DNA of 64,000 nt, taken from the NCBI RefSeq assembly GCF_003432035.1, contig NZ_QOHO01000012.1, positions 1-64,000 of the forward strand, in the 5' to 3' direction. The notes under the pieces are model-generated. The model was not told where the DNA came from. It searched no databases and saw only the letters and a program-made list of their open reading frames with translations. Positions 39,459 through 50,836 of the stretch are shown piece by piece. This DNA comes from Lacrimispora amygdalina (GTDB taxonomy: Bacteria; Bacillota; Clostridia; Lachnospirales; Lachnospiraceae). Position numbers and translations under genes: made by a program. Numbering within the stretch: the stretch's first letter is position 1; every line of letters starts with the position of its first letter.

Positions 39459-40760
39459 TCAGTATTTCTTCAGCTTTCCCATGTAAAAAACACAGCCTAA
39501 GATCAGGGACCCGGACAGCAGGAAGAGAATCTGCATTCCGCTGACTGGAAGGTCTCCGATCTGAAAGGAAGGGAGTATGGTCAGCAGACTGGCACCCAAA
39601 AGTGTGGAGAAGAAGCCGCAAAGCCCTGCATAGGATGAATTGGCGCTGACATATAAAACCCTTTTTTCTTCCGGTGCATAATGATATTGCAGGTTAAATA
39701 CGGATATTGCAATTCCGCCCCATGCCGCGCCGGATAAGGCCTGCAAAACCGGCTGAAGGGCGTAGCAGGTATCAGGAGTCATAAAAAGCCAGCTTATATG
39801 GATAAAACCCAGCAGTCCCATGGATAGCCTTCCTGCAAGAAGCCAGGAGGTGGCATCTGCCAGTTTTCCCCAAAGCCAGGCGGCCAGAATCCGGACGGTG
39901 GATGAAATCAGTCCAAGGAATGTAATATAAGTATAATCCATCTTCAGTCCGGTAACCATGTATACGCTGAAAAAAGGACCGGCGATCTGCAGTGCCAGAT
40001 TCCAGAATATATAAGTGAACATAACCTTCCGGTATTTTAAGTCGGCAAGTGGCGCAAGAAGGACATCCTTTAATTTCTGCCTGTGCGGAGTACTTTCCGG
40101 TTCCCTGATAGTTGACAGGCACCAGAAATCTGTACAGGCAATGAGAAGAACGGTAGCTCCGACCACAAAAAATCCGGTTTGTTCCATGCCGCTGTTACGA
40201 AACCAGTCCATGATCCGACCCATAATAAGGCTTAATATTGTGGAGAATGCAAAAGCGAAGGAATCCTTTCTTCCCAGATAATCTCCTCTGATATTCTGCG
40301 GAACCAGCTGGAGAATCCAGTTGCCGGTTCCGGTACCAATGGACGCACCGAAAAAGTGAGCGATACCATAAAGAATAACCACTGCTGTCAGACGAATCAC
40401 CGGCTGTGTGATAAACAGCGGCAGAAAGAACATCAGAGAGAGAAGCAGTCTGTGAACAAAGGAAAAGCTTACAATCAGTCCTTTTTTTCTTCTGAGGCTT
40501 TCTAAGAGAATGGAAGAAAACATCTGGAGGCTGCACAGAAGAATGGGAATGGAACCAATGATGCCGTTTAAGGAGTCATCGGCTCCCAGTGAACTGGCGT
40601 ATCCGGAGAGGAACGCACCTGTGGTGAGCGTAACGATGCCATTGGCACAGCATCCTTCGGCAATAAAAAAATTTCTTCCTTTTGAAAAATCTGCGGCTGT
40701 CATGGGTGGTATTTCCTGGCTGGAAAACGCGGATTTTTTTCTGATCAAATCTGTAACCAT
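39459..40760 (-). CDS. MFS transporter
   Basis: A major facilitator with about twelve hydrophobic segments, up to 433 residues. The ATG at 40760 has no ribosome site; AGGA precedes an internal ATG at 40703, which would give 414 residues and the N-terminus M-T-A-A-D-F-S-K-G-R-N-F-F. Either may be used. The loop after helix two includes R-R-K-K-G, and L-G-R-K-D is in the first half. It is convergent with araR and divergent from an AraC regulator that may control it. The substrate is unknown; a sugar or oligosaccharide is plausible from context only. Confidence 0.82.
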   Translation of the reverse strand: MVTDLIRKKSAFSSQEIPPMTAADFSKGRNFFIAEGCCANGIVTLTTGAFLSGYASSLGADDSLNGIIGSIPILLCSLQMFSSILLESLRRKKGLIVSFSFVHRLLLSLMFFLPLFITQPVIRLTAVVILYGIAHFFGASIGTGTGNWILQLVPQNIRGDYLGRKDSFAFAFSTILSLIMGRIMDWFRNSGMEQTGFFVVGATVLLIACTDFWCLSTIREPESTPHRQKLKDVLLAPLADLKYRKVMFTYIFWNLALQIAGPFFSVYMVTGLKMDYTYITFLGLISSTVRILAAWLWGKLADATSWLLAGRLSMGLLGFIHISWLFMTPDTCYALQPVLQALSGAAWGGIAISVFNLQYHYAPEEKRVLYVSANSSYAGLCGFFSTLLGASLLTILPSFQIGDLPVSGMQILFLLSGSLILGCVFYMGKLKKY

Positions 40761-40768
40761 ATTATCGA

Positions 40769-40785
40769 AACGGCAAATCTGCCGT
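40769..40785. promoter_or_regulatory. Inverted repeat in the MFS-AraC divergent region
   Basis: ACGGCA and TGCCGT separated by AATC (40770-40785), a palindrome lying 10 bases upstream of the MFS ATG at 40760. It could be an operator or a 5' leader hairpin that hides the ribosome site of that ATG. Confidence 0.45.
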
Positions 40786-40936
40786 GTTCCCCTTTTCTTT
40801 TATTCGTAAATCTGCTATCCTTTTTAAAGAAATGAAAATACTTTCTCTATATTGCCAGTTTGAGTCAAAGGTTACAAGAGGAAAAAGAAGCGAAAAACTG
40901 GATGATTCCGACTTGAAGACGACAGGGGGGCGACAC

Positions 40937-41752
40937 ATGGAACATTACTTACATCTAAAGGCAGTTCTTCCGGTGAGGGCATTAAATGCAGGATATCTGG
41001 TTACGGGGGGGAAGGGACGGCACGCAGACCGTGTCATGGATTCCTTTGAAATCATCTATGTCAATTCCGGTGTGCTTGGAATTGCGGAAGAGGATGTGGA
41101 ATATGAAGTGGAGGAGGGGGAAGCCCTGATTCTCTTTCCGGGAAGACATCACTGGGGGACCAGGGAGTTTGATAAAGACTTAAATTTTTACTGGCTCCAT
41201 TTTCATTTGGAGGAGAAGGCAGAAGAAACAGGAACAGACATTATGTCTCTTCCCCAGCTCATTCGGATTGGAAAGCCGCAGCAGTTTGAAGAACTGTTCC
41301 GCCGGTTTATCAAGAGACAGAACGTATGCAGGGAAGACAGAACCATATTAAATCTGGTCCTTTTGGAGCTTCTGTGCGAGTTGAGCGATTCACTTTCTCC
41401 GATGGAGATAAACGGGCAGAAGGTGCTTCTGGCCAATCAGGCGGCGCAGTATATCAGAAACCACTTAAAGGAACCATTATCGGCTTCCATATTAGCGGAA
41501 CATCTGGAATGCAGCCCGGATTATTTAGGGCGGACGTATCATTCTGTTTATGGTAAGACTCTGACGGAAGGAATCCATGAAGCCCGGCTTAATAAGGCAT
41601 GCAGAATGTTGATTGAGACAAACTTAACCGGCAGTGAGATCGCTTACCGGTGCGGATATGAAGATGTGGATTACTTCAGAAGAATTTTTAAAAAATATAT
41701 GAGTATGACAGCAAAGGAATACCGGCAGACCTATAGTGTTATCGAACGGTAG
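40937..41752 (+). CDS. AraC-family transcriptional regulator
   Basis: A 271-residue regulator with an N-terminal AraC_binding cupin domain (about 15-140) and a C-terminal double helix-turn-helix (about 170-268) ending in C-G-Y-E-D-V-D-Y-F-R-R-I-F-K-K-Y. The start M-E-H-Y-L-H-L-K follows AGGGGGG; a 51-residue longer frame is unsupported. Divergent from the MFS gene, it is a likely activator of it. The ligand, probably a sugar, cannot be inferred. Confidence 0.9.
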   Translation: MEHYLHLKAVLPVRALNAGYLVTGGKGRHADRVMDSFEIIYVNSGVLGIAEEDVEYEVEEGEALILFPGRHHWGTREFDKDLNFYWLHFHLEEKAEETGTDIMSLPQLIRIGKPQQFEELFRRFIKRQNVCREDRTILNLVLLELLCELSDSLSPMEINGQKVLLANQAAQYIRNHLKEPLSASILAEHLECSPDYLGRTYHSVYGKTLTEGIHEARLNKACRMLIETNLTGSEIAYRCGYEDVDYFRRIFKKYMSMTAKEYRQTYSVIER

Positions 41753-41755
41753 AAG

Positions 41756-41792
41756 GCGGCGGCAGGGAGATGAACTTACCTTGCCGCTTTTC
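41756..41792. terminator. Possible terminator between convergent AraC genes
   Basis: GGCGGC-GGCAGG pairs imperfectly with CCTTGCCGC around a 12-base loop and T4 follows on the plus strand. It overlaps the last codons of the minus-strand AraC gene. Confidence 0.5.
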
Positions 41793-42621
41793 TGTATTCT
41801 GCGGGAGAGATTCCGGCTGTCTTTTTAAAAATACGGCTGAAATAGAGGGGATTTTCATAGCCAACAATTCCGCCTATTTCACCGATGCTGTAATCCGTGC
41901 TTTCTAAAAGTTCCTTGGCCTTCCTGATCCGTATATCGGTTAAATATCTTCCGGGAGGCATTCCTGCATATTCCTTGAAGCTTCGGATAAACCAGCAGGT
42001 GCTCATATGAAGCTGTTTTGCATACGCTTCAACTTCGATATTCTTCGCCAGATTCTCATGAAAAAAACGGACTGCTTTTTCCATTTCTTTCTGAATTTCT
42101 GTTTTCTTAAAGCCGCCTTCTTCTCTGATTCGTTTCAGAAGGAGAAAAAGCTGCTTTAAATAAAGTGCTGACAGTTCCTCGAAGGAGGGACGAGTAAGCT
42201 GTACTTCCCGGATTACGGACAGGAACAGTTCCTGGTATTTGGAAGATATTCCGGTATACAGAACCTGGTTTTCGGTAAAACCGGCTTCCCTGGTAAGAGA
42301 TGCTGCCTCGCTGCCTGTGAAGTGGAGCCAGTAAACTTCCGGTTTGTCGTTTATATAGTAGGCATACTGCTGGGGAGTATGGGGGAGATATAAAACCATA
42401 CTGCCTTCTGAAACTTCAGTGGCGGTTCCGTCAATGGTAAAAAAAGCTTTTCCTGCCGCAATATAAAGCAGTTGATAGTCTGAACGGCCGAGAGGACGAA
42501 AGGTTGACATAACAGGGAGAGAAACCAGACGGTATACTCCGCAGCTGTTGACCCTTAAGGGGATTTTTGTATTTTCCAGTTCATCATCCGTTAAATTCAT
42601 ATAGCCAGTATTTGTGTACAT
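41776..42621 (-). CDS. AraC-family transcriptional regulator
   Basis: A 281-residue regulator, cupin-type sensor domain (about 25-150) followed by two helix-turn-helix motifs, with the signature I-G-G-I-V-G-Y-E-N-P-L-Y-F-S-R-I-F-K-K near the C-terminus and P-A-E-Y-R-K at the end. AAAGGAG lies at good spacing from the ATG. It is convergent with the other AraC gene and has no close target; lacZ, about 3.4 kb away, is one candidate by function only. Confidence 0.9.
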   Translation of the reverse strand: MYTNTGYMNLTDDELENTKIPLRVNSCGVYRLVSLPVMSTFRPLGRSDYQLLYIAAGKAFFTIDGTATEVSEGSMVLYLPHTPQQYAYYINDKPEVYWLHFTGSEAASLTREAGFTENQVLYTGISSKYQELFLSVIREVQLTRPSFEELSALYLKQLFLLLKRIREEGGFKKTEIQKEMEKAVRFFHENLAKNIEVEAYAKQLHMSTCWFIRSFKEYAGMPPGRYLTDIRIRKAKELLESTDYSIGEIGGIVGYENPLYFSRIFKKTAGISPAEYRKAAR

Positions 42622-42831
42622 GAAGGGAATCTCCTTTCAGCTGTATTGTATCATTTTATCCATCTTTTGTCTAATGTGGCGGGCGCACTTTGAATATGAG
42701 AATATATGATAGTCAGCAGCAGCTTAGATTTGCCTGAAGAGATTGTGAAAGGAATATAGCACGTTGATAACTTAATATTGATAGTTAGTGAGCCGATATC
42801 ACTTTTAGTGAATATTATACGGGGAGAAAAA

Positions 42832-42969
42832 ATGGGATATTATACAGTTGTGTTGATGTGCGTTGTTGGACTTCTGGCGTTTAACGAAATTAATTCGTTG
42901 AAAAGAGAGATTCGAAATCAAGAGGAACGTCTAAGCCAATTAGAAAAATTGATGAAAAGTGAAGATTAA
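42832..42969 (+). CDS. Small membrane protein with C-terminal coiled coil
   Basis: A 45-residue protein starting at the ATG after GGGGAG; a longer frame from 42778 lacks a ribosome site. Residues 3-16 are hydrophobic (Y-T-V-V-L-M-C-V-V-G-L-L-A-F), a possible membrane helix, and 20-42 are a charged heptad-like helix with E-R-L-S-Q-L-E-K-L. Such single-pass microproteins often bind membrane partners. I do not recognise it and its neighbours give no function. Minor evidence only: the codon use looks coding and the ribosome site is good. Confidence 0.6.
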   Translation: MGYYTVVLMCVVGLLAFNEINSLKREIRNQEERLSQLEKLMKSED

Positions 42970-43095
42970 CAGATAACTCTATTCTATATACACAAAACTA
43001 TTAACTATCAGTATAAGCTGGTAATTTTTTAGTGCCAGAAGGAGGAAAGAGAAAAAATTATCCAGAATCAATTTATATGGCTGCTGAGAGATAAC

Positions 43096-43130
43096 AAAAA
43101 CCCCGCCAATCCTTAAAAAGAACTGACGGG
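43096..43130 (-). terminator. Terminator of the cupin gene
   Basis: On the minus strand CCCGTCA pairs with TGGCGGG (one G-T pair) around an A/T-rich loop and is followed by GTTTTTG. It begins seven bases past the cupin stop. Confidence 0.75.
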
Positions 43131-43136
43131 CAATCA

Positions 43137-43616
43137 TTAATAATGATTTACATCTGCTTCTGCAACAGCTTTTGTTTGGTGAATAGTGCCCCAAGGGTGA
43201 TGTGGAGGTGCATAAATAGAGAATAATTTTAAAGGAACCTCGCCGGTATTAAACACATTGTGCCAGATTCTTGCGGGAATAAAAATAGCACTGCCAGTAA
43301 AAATGGGCTGTTGAAAATATAAACAATCCTTTTGATTACCCATTTGAACTACACCGTGACCGGATTCAATATACAAAAATTGATCATCATCCGGATGAAT
43401 CTCTAATCCTATTTCGCCACCAACCTGGATGCTCATTAAGGTGAGTTGTAAATGCTCACCTGTCCATAAGGCAGTGCGAAAAGTGTCATTATTCACGGTA
43501 GCCTTGCTAATATCAATAGTGAAAGGATATGGTCCGTAATCGGTAGGCACCAAAGATGGAGATCTAAAGTAGGCGTTATCTGGGTTGTTGGAAGTAGCAT
43601 TATTGTAGTTTAACAT
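43137..43616 (-). CDS. Cupin-domain protein
   Basis: A 159-residue single-domain cupin. The first motif reads G-G-E-I-G-L-E-I-H-P-D-D-D-Q-F-L-Y-I-E-S-G, containing the expected Glu and a single His at the metal-binding positions, and the second P-A-R-I-W-H-N-V-F-N-T-G carries the last His. Such proteins are often mannose isomerase-like or bind small ligands; enzymatic function is not predictable. The C-terminal P-P-H-H-P-W-G-T is also conserved in this group. GAGG precedes the start. It is a single gene divergent from marR. Confidence 0.88.
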   Translation of the reverse strand: MLNYNNATSNNPDNAYFRSPSLVPTDYGPYPFTIDISKATVNNDTFRTALWTGEHLQLTLMSIQVGGEIGLEIHPDDDQFLYIESGHGVVQMGNQKDCLYFQQPIFTGSAIFIPARIWHNVFNTGEVPLKLFSIYAPPHHPWGTIHQTKAVAEADVNHY

Positions 43617-43938
43617 TTTTGCCTCAAAAGTATAAATTTGTAAATTATATGAAATTTGATCAAAGATATGCCTGAATTATATGATGGATTGAGAAAATTA
43701 CAAAAGATTGCAGAGCAGACACAGCCAGATATTTGGTTACCTTTTATATGTCTGATCATACTAATAATTTAAGATGTATATTATTAGGTCGTGAATGAAT
43801 ACTGGAATACCAATTTAAAACGTAGTCATGTGTATTTTGCTTGTCAACACTGAATTAAAAATTCAGTGTTGACAAGGTAGAAGTCTACCATTATAATATA
43901 AAGGTAGAAGCAAACCTATTATGAAAGGGGTGAATGCA
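43617..43938 (+). promoter_or_regulatory. MarR-gene control region
   Basis: TTGACA (43869-43874), a 17-base spacer and TATAAT (43892-43897) make a perfect promoter. The spacer is a 14-base palindrome, GGTAGA-AG-TCTACC (43876-43889); a related imperfect site occurs at 43902-43918 (AGGTAGAAGCAAACCTA) just after the start point. Upstream is a perfect 17-bp inverted repeat with a 3-base loop, 43840-43876, whose right arm contains the -35 box. Further left, 43662-43770 holds a weak 35-codon frame (M-P-E-L-Y-D-G-L) without a ribosome site, perhaps a gene remnant. Confidence 0.75.
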
Positions 43939-44391
43939 ATGAAACGTGATGATATGATTCCCCACGATTTTTATATTAAAAATATAGCTCATGTGTTACG
44001 TTATAAAAACGACCAAAAGCTGGCAGCATATGATATTACCGAACCACAAGCACGCCTTTTGGGGCACATTGATGGAGCGCAAAGATCAGGGCAGGAAATT
44101 AGCCGCAGATACTTGAGTGGAGCCATGCAGATTTCCGGTCCATCTGTGACCAGTTTACTCAACAGTTTAGAAAAGAATGGATTTATTATACGACGTTCAG
44201 GTAATGAGGATGGCAGGACTATATTGATAGAACTTACTGAAAAGGCGAAGGTGCTTCTTTATGAAATGTCCGGCATTCTCAATGCAATAGCGGATGAATT
44301 GCTGGCTGGATTTTCAGAGGAGGAGAAAGTTGTCTACTTAAAGTTTTTAAAACGAACTTATGATAATTTAGGTATAGAATCACACATATAA
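43939..44391 (+). CDS. MarR-family transcriptional regulator
   Basis: A 150-residue winged-helix regulator. The start at 43939 is chosen because AAAGGGGTG precedes it; an ATG six codons earlier would overlap that site. The DNA-binding part includes the recognition helix S-G-P-S-V-T-S-L-L-N-S-L-E-K-N-G-F and the wing R-S-G-N-E-D-G-R-T-I-L-I-E-L. It is followed by a MATE-family efflux gene, and both promoters carry near-identical palindromes based on GTAGAA, so it is likely a ligand-released repressor of itself and of the pump. Confidence 0.9.
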   Translation: MKRDDMIPHDFYIKNIAHVLRYKNDQKLAAYDITEPQARLLGHIDGAQRSGQEISRRYLSGAMQISGPSVTSLLNSLEKNGFIIRRSGNEDGRTILIELTEKAKVLLYEMSGILNAIADELLAGFSEEEKVVYLKFLKRTYDNLGIESHI

Positions 44392-44407
44392 AACAGCACC
44401 TTATTTT

Positions 44408-44498
44408 TTGAAATGTAAGTAGAATTCTACATAATATACGCCAAATTGAATGGATAAATATTGAATAAACAGCCGGCAAATAGGTAGAATTCAACCTA
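44408..44498 (+). promoter_or_regulatory. Promoter and MarR-type operators of the MATE gene
   Basis: TTGAAA (44408-44413) and an ATAATA/TAATAT box near 44431-44437 enclose the perfect palindrome GTAGAATTCTAC (44419-44430) in their spacer. A second site, TAGGTAGAATTCAACCTA (44481-44498), palindromic except for one pair, lies between start point and ribosome site. The layout mirrors that at marR. Confidence 0.72.
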
Positions 44499-44521
44499 TG
44501 ATTAAAGGAGGAAATTACTAA

Positions 44522-45907
44522 ATGGAAAACTCAAAAAAAGACTCACTATATTATCTTGAAAAGGCACCCGTACCGAAAGCAATCGCCCACATGGCAATAC
44601 CCATGATTTTAGGCATGGTTGTCAATATGATTTATAACATTACAGACGCTTACTTTATTGGAAGGTTGGGAAGTACATCCATGCTGGCCTCCATTACACT
44701 TGCTTTGCCGTTTACAACCATTCTTATGGCGCTTGGAGAAGTTTTTGGAACAGGAGGCAGTACATATATTTCTAGATTGCTAGGAGAGAAAAACATTGAG
44801 GGCGTAAAAAAAGCTTCGTCAGTAAACCTTTATCTTTCTCTACTTTCAGGAGTAGTATTTATGCTAATTTGCCTCCCTGCATTATCCCATGTATTGAAAG
44901 TGTTAGGAGCTACCGGAGAAACGCTGTTCCACACAAAAGACTATATCCTTACTTTCGTAATCGGAAGTCCGTTTGTAACCACCAATTTTACACTGGCGCA
45001 AACGGTCAGGGGTGAAGGTGCTTCAACCGAATCTATGATTGGAATGATTATCAGCGTAGTTGTTAATATCATTCTTGACCCGATATTCATTTTTCTTTTT
45101 CATATGGATGTGATGGGGGCGGCTGTAGCAACTGTTATCGGCAATACATGTGCCGTTGCATATTATATTTACTACCTCAAAAGTAAAAGTCCTGTTCAGA
45201 GCGTCAGCGTTAAAGATTTTAAACCTACAAAAGAAATAATCTTTAGCATTTTTAAGATTGGTATGTCCGCTTTTCTGCTGTCTGGCTTCTTAATTGTATC
45301 AAGCCTTATGTTTAACAATTACGCAGTCATGTATGGCGACTATGTTGTTGCGGCTTTTGGCGTTGCAAACCGTATATGCCAAATATCTGATTTTATAGGT
45401 ATGGGTATATATATGGGCGTTATTCCGCTGATTGCGTTTTCTTACTCTTCTAACAATATGGAACGATTATACAAAGTCTTAAAAACAACATTGCTCTATC
45501 TCGTCAGCATTATTCTGGTTATTGCAGCTGTATTATTTGTATTCCGCACTCAGGTTCTTGAAATGTTCAGCACTGATGAAGCCGTTATAACTGTTGGCAC
45601 GACTATTCTTGCAGCTTTATTGGTCTCTACCTTGTTTGCAGGCATATCAGGTTTTTTTACCAGTATGTATCAGGCGTTTGGAGAAGGCGTTCAGTCTAAC
45701 ATTATGTCCGTGGCCAGAGGAGTTGCCCTAATCCCCATTATTATTATTGGAAACAATCTGTTTCAATTAAACGGGGTAATATGGTCTATGACAGCCTCTG
45801 AAATAATCGCCTGTACTGTTGGAGTGATTTTGTGGATTTCATCCAGGAAAAAAATCATGAATGCCTCGCTGAAAGAACGTATGACATTTAATCCCGATGA
45901 AATATAA
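44522..45907 (+). CDS. MATE-family efflux transporter
   Basis: A 461-residue multidrug and toxin extrusion protein with twelve hydrophobic segments in two homologous halves. The N-terminal P-V-P-K-A-I-A-H-M-A-I-P-M-I-L-G and Y-N-I-T-D-A-Y-F-I-G-R-L-G are typical of the DinF/NorM-like clostridial branch. Exporters of this family use sodium or proton gradients to remove cationic drugs. AAAGGAGG lies at ideal spacing. The gene appears controlled by the adjacent MarR protein through shared operators. Confidence 0.93.
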   Translation: MENSKKDSLYYLEKAPVPKAIAHMAIPMILGMVVNMIYNITDAYFIGRLGSTSMLASITLALPFTTILMALGEVFGTGGSTYISRLLGEKNIEGVKKASSVNLYLSLLSGVVFMLICLPALSHVLKVLGATGETLFHTKDYILTFVIGSPFVTTNFTLAQTVRGEGASTESMIGMIISVVVNIILDPIFIFLFHMDVMGAAVATVIGNTCAVAYYIYYLKSKSPVQSVSVKDFKPTKEIIFSIFKIGMSAFLLSGFLIVSSLMFNNYAVMYGDYVVAAFGVANRICQISDFIGMGIYMGVIPLIAFSYSSNNMERLYKVLKTTLLYLVSIILVIAAVLFVFRTQVLEMFSTDEAVITVGTTILAALLVSTLFAGISGFFTSMYQAFGEGVQSNIMSVARGVALIPIIIIGNNLFQLNGVIWSMTASEIIACTVGVILWISSRKKIMNASLKERMTFNPDEI

Positions 45908-45988
45908 GATTCGGAGTATCATTTTGTGCATGTTTTGTCTAAACAAAGATATGGATTTTTGACTCTGTCCTTTTATAATAAGAGATAA

Positions 45989-49078
<3,090 letters not shown>

Positions 49079-49134
49079 ATACGAAATACCAAAATATGAA
49101 AGACAGGGGAGATGCATGAGCACCTCCCCTCAAA

Positions 49135-49964
49135 CTATTTTTCTAAAATTACTGCAATTGTGGGGCTTTCCTTATTCCATGGAGTACCAGATACGTCTGC
49201 ATATGTACCACAGACTTTAAAGCCTGATTCTTCCGCCTCTTTTATCAGAGCCTCTTCTGAATAACAGGTATTCCAGAGATAATAAACTGAAGCTTCTGTT
49301 TTTGAAATAATAACGTATTGATCCAGTGTTACATGTTCCGGATACTTGCAGCATCTCTTTAATTCAGCATATTCATCCTCCCGCCAGAAACCGTTGCTTT
49401 GAAGAATATCCCATATCTGTTTTTCCTGGAAGCTGTCGTATTCATTTAAGGAAAAAACATCAAACAAAAATTTACCACCGGGTTTTAAATGATCGTAAAC
49501 CTGTTTTAAAACGGTTTTTCTTTTCTCAGGGGAAAGAGCACCATAATCACAGTAAATCATTACTGCAAAATCAAACGTATGGTTTAATTCAAGGGAAAGA
49601 TAGTTCTGGCAGGTATAATTGATGTTTAACTTTTTTTAGCTGCTGATTTTTTTGCATAATCAATGGAACGTGAGGAAAAATCCACTCCGGTTACCTGAAA
49701 TCCGGATTTTGCAAAGAATTCTCCATAAATTCCGGGACCGCACCCTAAATCCAGCAGCAGGGGATAGTCTTTGGGCGGAACAGTTCTGGCAATCCATTCC
49801 GCTGATTTTTGAATAAAATCCATCTTTCGGCTGGCACCGCTAAATTCCGGATCCAGATGGGCCTTCAGCATTTGTTTGGAAATGTATTCATCTTCCCAGA
49901 AAGGAATACTGGTTTCCTGATATAATTCAGGACGTTTTAATAAATCTTTGATTTCATACAGCAT
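49135..49964 (-). pseudogene. Class I SAM-dependent methyltransferase, frameshifted
   Basis: The N-terminal frame (49626-49964, 112 residues) holds SAM motif I, L-L-L-D-L-G-C-G-P-G-I-Y-G, and the acidic V-D-F-S motif II, then stops shortly after A-A-K-K-S. The C-terminal frame (down to 49135) resumes in another frame with L-N-I-N-Y-T-C-Q-N-Y and D-F-A-V-M-I-Y-C-D-Y-G-A-L, the normal motif IV region, and continues to the end of the domain. The break is in an A7 run at 49631-49637 (minus sense): one more A would restore a single 276-residue protein. It may be a real mutation, a slippage-tolerant gene or a sequencing error. AAGGAGG precedes the start at 49964. Confidence 0.8.
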
Positions 49965-49995
49965 AGTGAGCGCCTCCTTATAAATTGGTAAAATA

Positions 49996-50025
49996 AACAG
50001 CCGCGGACATTACTCCGCGGCTGTT
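49996..50025. terminator. Perfect GC-rich hairpin upstream of the methyltransferase
   Basis: AACAGCCGCGGA and TCCGCGGCTGTT form a perfect 12-bp stem with a 6-base loop. On the minus strand TATTTTACC follows, so it may terminate or attenuate transcription just before the methyltransferase ribosome site. Confidence 0.75.
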
Positions 50026-50071
50026 CTTAATCGATAAAGAAAAGACTGAGAGTAAATAAAATCAAAAAGCA

Positions 50072-50214
50072 GGCACAAAAATTAGGCTGACAATTCAGCT
50101 TTTAATTTTCGTCTGTTCCATTGATTTTTTTACTCTTTTCCAGCTATATCCATGTCAGTGAATTTATAACATCTGATACACCGGATTTTCTTCACCTCTT
50201 TTTATTATTTTTAC
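50072..50214 (-). ncRNA. Candidate small RNA or attenuated leader
   Basis: A consensus promoter (TTGACA 50244-50249, 17 bases, TAAGAT 50221-50226) starts transcription near 50214, ten bases past thiW. About 105 bases later a terminator-like hairpin occurs at 50077-50109 (AAAATTA-GCTGA pairing with TCAGC-TAATTTT), followed by T-rich sequence. Between them TCCGG...CTGGA and TGTATCAG...CTGACA can pair. A 21-codon frame from GTG 50195 to 50130 (M-K-K-I-R-C-I-R-C-Y) exists but lacks a spaced ribosome site. It could be a small RNA or the leader of the methyltransferase gene. Confidence 0.5.
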
Positions 50215-50220
50215 CTTTTA

Positions 50221-50249
50221 ATCTTATTGCAGGATACACGTTTTGTCAA
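50221..50249 (-). promoter_or_regulatory. Promoter of the candidate small RNA
   Basis: Minus-strand TTGACA (50244-50249) and TAAGAT (50221-50226) spaced by 17 bases, directly downstream of thiW. Confidence 0.75.
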
Positions 50250-50259
50250 TGATAGATCA

Positions 50260-50811
50260 TCAGTTAATCAGCTGGCGGAGATAGGAAAGCAGACCCAGCC
50301 TGCGAAGGGTTTCTAATAAAAAGGCGGCGAATAAAGTTCCGCATACTGTGCTCATGAGAAAAGGAACTACAAAAAAGAAAACTGCAACTTCCTTTCCCAA
50401 TATCAGCACTGCAACCGGATAGCTGAGAAGAGCGCCGATCAGCCCGGTTCCTGTAATTTCACCCACATAGGCCAAAAGAAGTTTTCCGGTTTTTTGAAAC
50501 AGCAGCGCACTAAGGTAAGCCCCCACCATGCTTCCGGGGAAGGCAAGAAGCGTTCCGGTACCGGATAAGTTTCTGATGAGAGATGAGGCAAATGCCATGG
50601 CAACACCGTAGGCAGGGCCTAGAAATACTCCTGCAAGGACATTAACCAGGTGCTGAATCGGAAAGCATTTAGAGGCTCCAATGGGAATGGAAAAGCCGGA
50701 AAGTGAAACGGTGAGCGCCACAAGCATTCCGCCGGCTGCAAGTTTTTTTATGTAAACTCCTGCAGAGGTGTGAGAGACAGCTGCTTTGTTTAAATTTGTT
50801 TTGGAATTCAT
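50260..50811 (-). CDS. thiW: ThiW, S component of a thiazole/thiamine-precursor ECF transporter
   Basis: A 183-residue membrane protein with five to six helices, matching ThiW, the predicted substrate-specific subunit for the hydroxyethylthiazole precursor in energy-coupling-factor uptake. Conserved parts include P-I-G-A-S-K-C-F-P-I-Q-H-L-V-N-V-L-A-G-V-F-L-G-P near 49-71 and S-L-I-R-N-L-S-G-T-G-T near 78-88. The energising A1/A2/T subunits are encoded elsewhere. The gene starts 25 bases after thiC and is controlled by the same TPP riboswitch. Confidence 0.92.
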   Translation of the reverse strand: MNSKTNLNKAAVSHTSAGVYIKKLAAGGMLVALTVSLSGFSIPIGASKCFPIQHLVNVLAGVFLGPAYGVAMAFASSLIRNLSGTGTLLAFPGSMVGAYLSALLFQKTGKLLLAYVGEITGTGLIGALLSYPVAVLILGKEVAVFFFVVPFLMSTVCGTLFAAFLLETLRRLGLLSYLRQLIN

Positions 50812-50836
50812 GTTTTTTCCTCCTTATAAGTCAATA

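Noticed and set aside
43662-43770. 35-codon plus-strand frame M-P-E-L-Y-D-G-L
   Set aside because: No ribosome site and no recognised homologue; at most a gene remnant.
50130-50195. 21-codon C-x-x-C leader peptide
   Set aside because: The only SD-like bases directly abut the GTG, leaving no spacing; the region is better explained as structured RNA.
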